Shown here in pieces: positions 58,200 to 64,000 of a DNA stretch of 64,000 bases (position 1 is its first letter; each line of letters begins with the position of its first letter). This stretch comes from JBDWFY01 sp964291365 (GTDB lineage Bacteria; Pseudomonadota; Alphaproteobacteria; Rhizobiales; Stappiaceae), in contig OZ219985.1 in assembly GCA_964291365.2 (NCBI GenBank), positions 62,001 through 126,000 on the forward strand, read 5' to 3'. Below the pieces are notes generated by a model. The model had not been told where the DNA came from and searched no databases. It worked only from the letters and a program-made list of their open reading frames with translations. A program made the position numbers and the translations under genes.

Positions 58200-61100
58200 T
58201 GTGTCAGTAACAGAGCCAATGGGTTTGGGGGTGCACTTACTGTTGCTATACTCTCTAATGTAACCACCAATAGCAGCATATTCCTTATGAACAGTGCCAA
58301 TAAAGGAGGAGTCTTGTACATAGCCATTACATCTCGGATAACTGGGAGAGAGTGTGTGTACAAGAATATCATGTCAAATTTGGCTAGTGGTATCATGGTA
58401 ATGGATCAACTTAGTCTATTTTATGATCATCAAAGTCAGTTCTACAACAATAAAACTAAACTTGGAGGTGTTATGTATGCTGTTAGGTCAGAATTGGCCC
58501 TTAGTAACAGTACTTTCTTTGACAATCAAGCAGCAGAAAGTGGTGGTGTAATATACGTCCTACAGAGTCTTCAAGATGTTGAGTTTTATGGACGATGCAA
58601 CTTAACATATAATTCTGCTTGTACTGGTGGAGCAATTTATGCGGTTGAAAGCACCTTGTATGTGGTAAGCAGTCAAGTGCTAAGTATAAAGCTTAATGCC
58701 ACGAGTGACAGTGGAGGTGGTTTGTATCTTTATCGTAGTACTTTGAGCTCTGGATATGCCAGTATAACTAACATCTCGGACAATAAGGCAAAAGGCAATG
58801 GTGGGGGGATACATGCCATTAATTCAATGATTGTATGCACACAGTCTTATTGTAGAGGGAGTGGATGGCCTTTTCAAACACTTCTATTTTTTACTAATAA
58901 CAATGCTAGCAAAGGGGGTGGACTACACATGGAATCTGCTGCTCAGCTACGCTTGCTAAAGGTTAATGATAATATACATCTTCGTAAAGACAAGCTGAAC
59001 ACTAGCATCTATTTCACATCAAATACTGCACACTATGGATCAGCGGTTTATGTGGCTGATGAAACCTACTTTGATGTATGTGGTGGTGACCACTCCACCA
59101 TCAATAGCACAGTAACTAGTAATGCTGGGTACTTCATTCAAGTGTTTTCAGAAGCCACAGCTTTAGCTGAGAAATCTAGTATCATCAGTATTGAGTTCAT
59201 TAACAATGAACACAATTCTACTATAAATTCAACCATTGTCTTTGGAGGGTTACTGGACCGGTGCATACCAGATCCACGTGCTGAAATTGTTGCAAATGGC
59301 TATGTACAGAATTCAAAAGAAGTTGATGGGGTCACTTATTTGAAGTTCATCAGCAACCTAAACGACACCGACTACATCAGCTCTTTACCAGTTAGAATGT
59401 GTTTCTGTACACCCGAGTATCAACCTGACTGTAGCTATGAGCCACCCACTATTCATGTTAAAAAGGGAGAAAACTTTAATGTATCACTTGTTGCAGTTGA
59501 TCAGGTGAATCATACTCTGAAGAATGTCATAATTTATAGTTCTGTCAGCCATACAGAGAGCAGTTTAGGTGAAGGACAGATAACTCAAGCAACTGATAAT
59601 GCTTGTACCAACCTAACGTTCAGTGTCCTTTCTCCTCATGCCTCTGAAGAGTTGATTTTGTATGCTGAAGGACCATGTAGGAATGCCAGCAGATCTCAAA
59701 GCAGAGTTCATGTTGTTTTCCTACCTTGCACATGTCCAATAGGATTTCAGCCAACCAGGTATGACAGTAACAACTGTAATTGTGTTTGTGATCCACATCT
59801 CAGTCCATACTTAACTGAAGGAGACAACAATTGCAACATTCATACAGAATCATTAGCTAGGCATGGAAATTTTTGGATCGGTTTCATTAATGATGGTACT
59901 AGTTTGGAGAACAGCGACAACTCAAGTAAATTTATAATCTACCCTTACTGCCCACTAGACTATTGCCTTTCATCGAATTCTGATGTTCACATCAACTTCA
60001 ACCTTGCCAATGGAGCTGATGCACAGTGTGCTAACAGTCGTTCAGGACTTTTATGTGCACTCTGTCAACCTGGTCTTAGTCTGTCCCACGGCAGTTCTCG
60101 ATGTATCCCATGCACTACGACATGGTATAAAGGGTTTGTTCCCATTCTATTGCTATCCATACTAGCTGGCGTCCTTCTTGTAGCATTATTGATGACTCTC
60201 AACCTAACTGTTGCTATTGGAACGTTGAATGGTGTGATCTTTTTTGCTAATATCATCGGTGCCAATACTAGTGTGTTTTTCTCTGGATTATTGAATTCAA
60301 CAAGATTTTATTCTATTCTCATATCATGGCTCAACTTAGAAATGGGATTTGATGTATGCTTCTTTGAAGGAATGGACACCTATTGGAAAACATGGCTCCA
60401 GTTGTCCTTTCCAACATATGTCATATTGCTAGTTGCCATCGTTATCATCATCAGTGAGTACTCAATAATTTTTTCTCGCCTTATAGCTCGAAGAAACCCA
60501 GTAGCAACACTATCCACGCTGCTCCTGCTCTCTTATACGAAGTTTCTTCAAACAACTATTACAACACTCTCTTTGGTAACTCTTGACTATCCTGATGGCT
60601 CTCGTAAAAGAGTATGGCTTCCTGATGCTACCGTGGGATATTTGAGTGGAAAGCACATTCCTCTTTTTATTGCAGCAGTCTTTATTTTACTAATTGGCAT
60701 TGCTTTCACATCTATCATCTTCTTTTGGCAATGGCTTCTTCACTATCAAAACAAGATGATTTTTAAATGGGTCAGATCTCAGCGATTGTGTCACTTCATT
60801 GAGCCTTATCATGCTCCCTACATCTCAAAGCATCACTACTGGACAGGCTTGTTGCTCCTTACTCGTATGGTGCTTTACCTTGTGTTTGCACTCAATGTAT
60901 CAGGTGACCCTGGAGTCAACTTGCTGGCAATTACTACAACAGTAGTATGTCTTCTTTTACTTAAAGGACAGTTTGGTCGAGTATACAAGATGGCTTTTAT
61001 TGATATTGTTGAAATGGTCAGCTATGGTAACTTGTTCGTGTTCAGCGTGGTGAGACTAAAATTTGGAACTGATCAAATTGTTAACATTGCTGCTCATGTA

Positions 61101-61424
61101 TCAGGGGTCATCACGCTAGTACTTCTAATCATCATTATTTTGTATCATATGTACAGCACGTTTTGTTTGAAATGTTTGAAGTGTTGCCGATTCCCAAGTG
61201 AAAGGCAAATGCATGACAGTGAACTTCGTAATGACGCTACTTTGTCAACACAGAACTGTCCCAGCGAACCCACGTTTTCTGTTGTGGAGTTAAAACAGCC
61301 CGACAGTGATGACGTGCAACATTCAGAAACTAGTGAGAGTGGTCATTACCAAGTATCAAGGATCACAAGTAAAGCAAATGATGACAGTATCTCACTGGAC
61401 AGCACATCACCACTTCTTAACTAA
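58200..61424 (+). CDS. Pmp-like GGxIY-repeat multi-pass membrane protein, terminal exon (copy B)
   Basis: One open exon of about 1,074 codons after a strong acceptor (T run, CTGCTTAG, boundary 58,199/58,200). Residues about 1-300: a repeat array with FGGALT, GGVLY, GGVMY, GGVIY, GGAIY, GGGLY and GGGIH, many N-glycosylation sites, predicted beta-helix and extracellular. Middle: Cys-rich segments (FLPCTCPIGFQP, CNCVCDPHLSP, SGLLCALCQPGLSLSHGSSR). From about residue 645: hydrophobic helices such as FVPILLLSILAGVLLVALLM, YVILLVAIVIIISEYSIIF, IPLFIAAVFILLIGIAFTS, WTGLLLLTRMVLYLVFAL and VITLVLLIIIILYHMY, giving about seven to eight passes, then a Ser-rich cytoplasmic tail. No signal peptide is in this exon, so 5' exons are missing or far upstream. 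A cell-surface role is inference; the ligand is unknown. Confidence 0.78.
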   Translation, partial: CVSNRANGFGGALTVAILSNVTTNSSIFLMNSANKGGVLYIAITSRITGRECVYKNIMSNLASGIMVMDQLSLFYDHQSQFYNNKTKLGGVMYAVRSELALSNSTFFDNQAAESGGVIYVLQSLQDVEFYGRCNLTYNSACTGGAIYAVESTLYVVSSQVLSIKLNATSDSGGGLYLYRSTLSSGYASITNISDNKAKGNGGGIHAINSMIVCTQSYCRGSGWPFQTLLFFTNNNASKGGGLHMESAAQLRLLKVNDNIHLRKDKLNTSIYFTSNTAHYGSAVYVADETYFDVCGGDHSTINSTVTSNAGYFIQVFSEATALAEKSSIISIEFINNEHNSTINSTIVFGGLLDRCIPDPRAEIVANGYVQNSKEVDGVTYLKFISNLNDTDYISSLPVRMCFCTPEYQPDCSYEPPTIHVKKGENFNVSLVAVDQVNHTLKNVIIYSSVSHTESSLGEGQITQATDNACTNLTFSVLSPHASEELILYAEGPCRNASRSQSRVHVVFLPCTCPIGFQPTRYDSNNCNCVCDPHLSPYLTEGDNNCNIHTESLARHGNFWIGFINDGTSLENSDNSSKFIIYPYCPLDYCLSSNSDVHINFNLANGADAQCANSRSGLLCALCQPGLSLSHGSSRCIPCTTTWYKGFVPILLLSILAGVLLVALLMTLNLTVAIGTLNGVIFFANIIGANTSVFFSGLLNSTRFYSILISWLNLEMGFDVCFFEGMDTYWKTWLQLSFPTYVILLVAIVIIISEYSIIFSRLIARRNPVATLSTLLLLSYTKFLQTTITTLSLVTLDYPDGSRKRVWLPDATVGYLSGKHIPLFIAAVFILLIGIAFTSIIFFWQWLLHYQNKMIFKWVRSQRLCHFIEPYHAPYISKHHYWTGLLLLTRMVLYLVFALNVSGDPGVNLLAITTTVVCLLLLKGQFGRVYKMAFIDIVEMVSYGNLFVFSVVRLKFGTDQIVNIAAHVSGVITLVLLIIIILYHMYSTFCLKCLKCCRFPSERQMHDSELRNDATLSTQNCPSEPTFSVVELKQPDSDDVQHSETSESGHYQVSRITSKANDDSISLDSTSPLLN

Positions 61425-62032
61425 GAACAAACTGCATCATTGTAAGAAGTTTGTAGTCTCTAAATGGATGTTTAAACAAATTTTGTGTTTCACCTACGTT
61501 ATAATTGCATTAGCAAAATTCATGGTATATTGTATATTGTTTGATGCTAGAAGAATACAACTCCTAGCTATATTATGAGGGGTTTTCTGTTTCTATTACA
61601 TCAATTGAGCTAGTGATACGCTGATATAGGTAGCTACAGTAAGTAGAAAATAGTTCTCAATCATCAACGTATAAGTGTGTGTAACTATCTGTCCTTGCTA
61701 ACTAGCTATGAATAGTTATCTGAGCCAAGAGAGCACCATTTTTATTTACGATCCTCTTGCATCCATACGTACATAATACTCTCTTCCCTTTTTGGTTATA
61801 TACAAGCCTACACATTGTGCTATCCAGTGAATGCTGGGGACTTAAAGCTGGGTACAAATCATGTCTAAAAACGTATCTAGCAACTAAATCAGCATCTGCA
61901 GGAGGCTAAATGAATTTTAGAGTCAGCAATGAAAGCATGTGACCTAATTCCAATGAATTTAGTATGCTTAGGGTTAACTAAAAACATAGCATCTATCAAT
62001 AGTTTGTTTACTTTAAGACATTGAGGAACACA

Positions 62033-63079
62033 ATGAAGCTATTTGTGTCTCTTCTTGTTTATGTGTACCTTATACAAGCTTATCCAGCTCAGCTCTATCG
62101 ATCTCCCCTGTTTGGTGGGAGTGATATGGGACCCAACTTTGATGACCGAGCCTATTCCATGTCACCAAAGGTGATCGGATTCACAAGGTTATTGATCCGA
62201 AGCAGTGCAAATGGCATAAAAGGAATACAAGCCACTTATGAGCAAGAAGATGGTGAAATAAAGACCTCAGCATACCATGGTGGATATGGAGAAGTTAATA
62301 ACAGCATTGGTATAGCTCCTGGGATGCCTATTGTACGAATTGAAGGAGAATTGGAGGGTAATACTTCTCAACAATACTTGACCAGTCTTACATTGTATGT
62401 GAGGTATCCTGAAGATCTTAAACTTGGAAAATATGGTCCATTTGGGAGCCCTAGCTCGGGCAAGAACCAGTTCAGCTTTGCGGGTGTGATTCTGGGCCTA
62501 TTCGGACAGAGCAGTGAACAGCTGGATGCAATAGGGTTTGATATTGACACTACTCCTTATTCTCCCGCACTTCCCTATTATAAGAAATCTTCTGTTGCAG
62601 GAGTTGATATAGGTGAACTATTTGATGATGAAATTGCTTCACTCTCACCTGTAAAAATCACAACTTTGACTATACGATACAGCAGCTGGATAGAAGGTAT
62701 TGAAACTACATACGTTCTTCGTAATGGCACAACGGTGGTGAAAGGTCACGGTATATTTAACTCCTGGACCACCACCTCTAAACCATTCTTGCGTGACAAA
62801 CTAAGTAATGAAGATAATACCAAGGCTATGTCAGAGGATGCTGTAATTCATTTTGCTGATGATGAGTGGATGTTTAGCATTGACATTGGTACAGAAGATG
62901 GAAAAGGACCAATTAATTCACTAACAATTACGACACGAAACTCCGAGGGGATGAGAAAATCCTGTGGCCCCTATGGAGCATCACTTGGTTCAGAAATAAC
63001 TGTTACCATTGAGGGAGCTATTGTAGGTTTTTATGGATATGAAAATGAAAAAATAAATGCACTTGGATTTTATCTCTAA
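62033..63079 (+). CDS. Secreted protein with two jacalin-type lectin domains (copy B)
   Basis: 348 aa from the ATG at 62,033; the upstream TTG in frame is not a likely start. Residues 1-19 (MKLFVSLLVYVYLIQAYPA) form a signal peptide. First jacalin-like domain, about 26-170: FGGSDMGPNFDDRAY, HGGYGEV, ITxTRIEGE-type strand IVRIEGELEGN, LTLYVRYP, and ending LDAIGFDI. Second, about 200-348: ITTLTIRYSSWIEGIETTYV, DEWMFSIDIG, SLTITTRNSEG, GPYGASLG, VGFYGYENEKINALGFYL. Jacalin-related lectins bind sugars through such beta-prism folds; here secretion suggests an extracellular or defence role (inference). No introns are visible. It lies about 600 bp downstream of the Pmp-like gene on the same strand. 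Confidence 0.8.
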   Translation: MKLFVSLLVYVYLIQAYPAQLYRSPLFGGSDMGPNFDDRAYSMSPKVIGFTRLLIRSSANGIKGIQATYEQEDGEIKTSAYHGGYGEVNNSIGIAPGMPIVRIEGELEGNTSQQYLTSLTLYVRYPEDLKLGKYGPFGSPSSGKNQFSFAGVILGLFGQSSEQLDAIGFDIDTTPYSPALPYYKKSSVAGVDIGELFDDEIASLSPVKITTLTIRYSSWIEGIETTYVLRNGTTVVKGHGIFNSWTTTSKPFLRDKLSNEDNTKAMSEDAVIHFADDEWMFSIDIGTEDGKGPINSLTITTRNSEGMRKSCGPYGASLGSEITVTIEGAIVGFYGYENEKINALGFYL

Positions 63080-63654
63080 AATAAATTAGCTATAGCTAAT
63101 GATGCTGCATAAGTATGAAGTGAAGCGTATAATTTTTGTATAATTATCAGTAGATTTGCACAACATGTACACAAGGTACGTGATCACCTATTCAAGCAAT
63201 TGATGTGATCTAATTATCCCTACCACTCTTGTTTGTGTGCTTTTTGGCCCTGCCATCCCTATTAACTTTTATTATGATGCATGTACATAGGTCTACAGAA
63301 ACTCATTTCAACATTATCAGTAGTGGCCAAAGATACATGTTTGATAACCGTTGTTGCACAAATTTGAAACAAAGCAGCATGTATTACTTAATTGTGCCAC
63401 ATCCTTGTCCATCCAAGAGAGGATCAGTAGGATGGAAAGTTTGGCTGTAGGTAGTGTAATGATAAATTAAACTGCAAGGTATCACAGAAATAATCATTTT
63501 CTATGAAATTTGGTATGCTTATCAAAGATGGAGACATGTTCCGGTTTATGCAAGGACATACAGTTTAGGTCGGGCTAATTGTAGTCTCATGTGTGTGTAT
63601 CCACAGAGCTTTCTATAAAAGTGTTCCAATCAGAACCTATCCTAGTGCTGAAAT

Positions 63655-64000
63655 CTATCCACTGATGTATACAGTGGGAGAAGGTATGTGGTGGAACTGA
63701 AGCTACATGTGTAAGCCACTCTATGCTTCATAGTGAAATAAGCATGTCGTATGACAATGTTGTACTCTCAAAATTCATCCTAGTGTATGTTGATGTATAC
63801 AGTGGGAGAGGGTATGTGGTTGAACTGAAGCTACATAGGCCTATAAGCTGAAAATAATTATATATAAGTAAACATGTCCTACGACACTGTAGTAATCCTC
63901 TAAAATGTTCGAATCCATCCTAGTGTTGATATCCATCCTATGATGTGTACAGTGGGAGAAGGAGTAGGAGTGCTTGCTGGAACTGAAGCTACGTAGGCTC
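63655..64000. repeat. Same GTATACAGTGGGAGAAGG repeats at the right edge
   Basis: At least three units (near 63,664, 63,793 and 63,948) match those at 23.66-25.37 kb, including the longer form with GGAGTAGGAGTGCTTG. The array continues past the window. Confidence 0.75.

Overview
The window looks like marine sponge nuclear DNA, probably a demosponge. The genes carry GT..AG introns, and the intergenic DNA is AT-rich and packed with short inverted-repeat transposons. The recognisable products fit a sponge: GGxIY-repeat 'Pmp-like' proteins ending in a multi-pass membrane domain, a secreted double-jacalin lectin, and a sponge-type short-chain collagen. The species is inference.

Layout. The window is dominated by a direct repeat with a period of about 40.0 kb. 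Copy A runs from the left edge to about 23.65 kb, copy B from 39,978 to the right edge. Both copies carry the same items in the same order: an inverted-repeat-rich stretch; a MULE-type MITE; a RecQ-like helicase fragment; further MITEs; an unrecognised gene on + (339 aa); a large MULE transposon on + with CaRF-like, DDE, SWIM, CXXC and OTU modules; a second unrecognised gene on - (304 aa) that is a paralog of the first; a 5'-truncated LINE; the terminal exon of a Pmp-like membrane protein; and a jacalin-type lectin. By eye they differ by a few substitutions per hundred bases plus many small indels. Copy B keeps the Pmp-like exon and the lectin open; copy A has both broken. This may be a real tandem duplication or two haplotypes laid end to end by an assembler; the sequence alone cannot decide.

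Middle (23.65-39.98 kb). This holds degenerate repeats with a GTATACAGTGGGAGAAGG core, a broken Pmp-like gene with its own signal peptide and TATA box that is cut by a MULE MITE, a frameshifted short-chain collagen, hAT-type MITEs with 8-bp target duplications, a tRNA-derived palindrome, fold-back elements, a 9-bp minisatellite and a TA-flanked pogo/Tc1-like element.

How it fits together. Little here looks like a cooperating pathway. The window reads as a gene-poor neighbourhood shaped by DNA transposons. The most interesting items are (1) the MULE that joins a CaRF/ALS2CR8-like domain, a DDE transposase, a SWIM finger, a CXXC finger (a known reader of unmethylated CpG in other proteins) and an OTU protease; (2) the paralogous pair of unknown genes on either side of it; and (3) small TA-to-TAGCTA differences between the copies that look like excision footprints and match the GC termini of a TA-flanked element inside the window.
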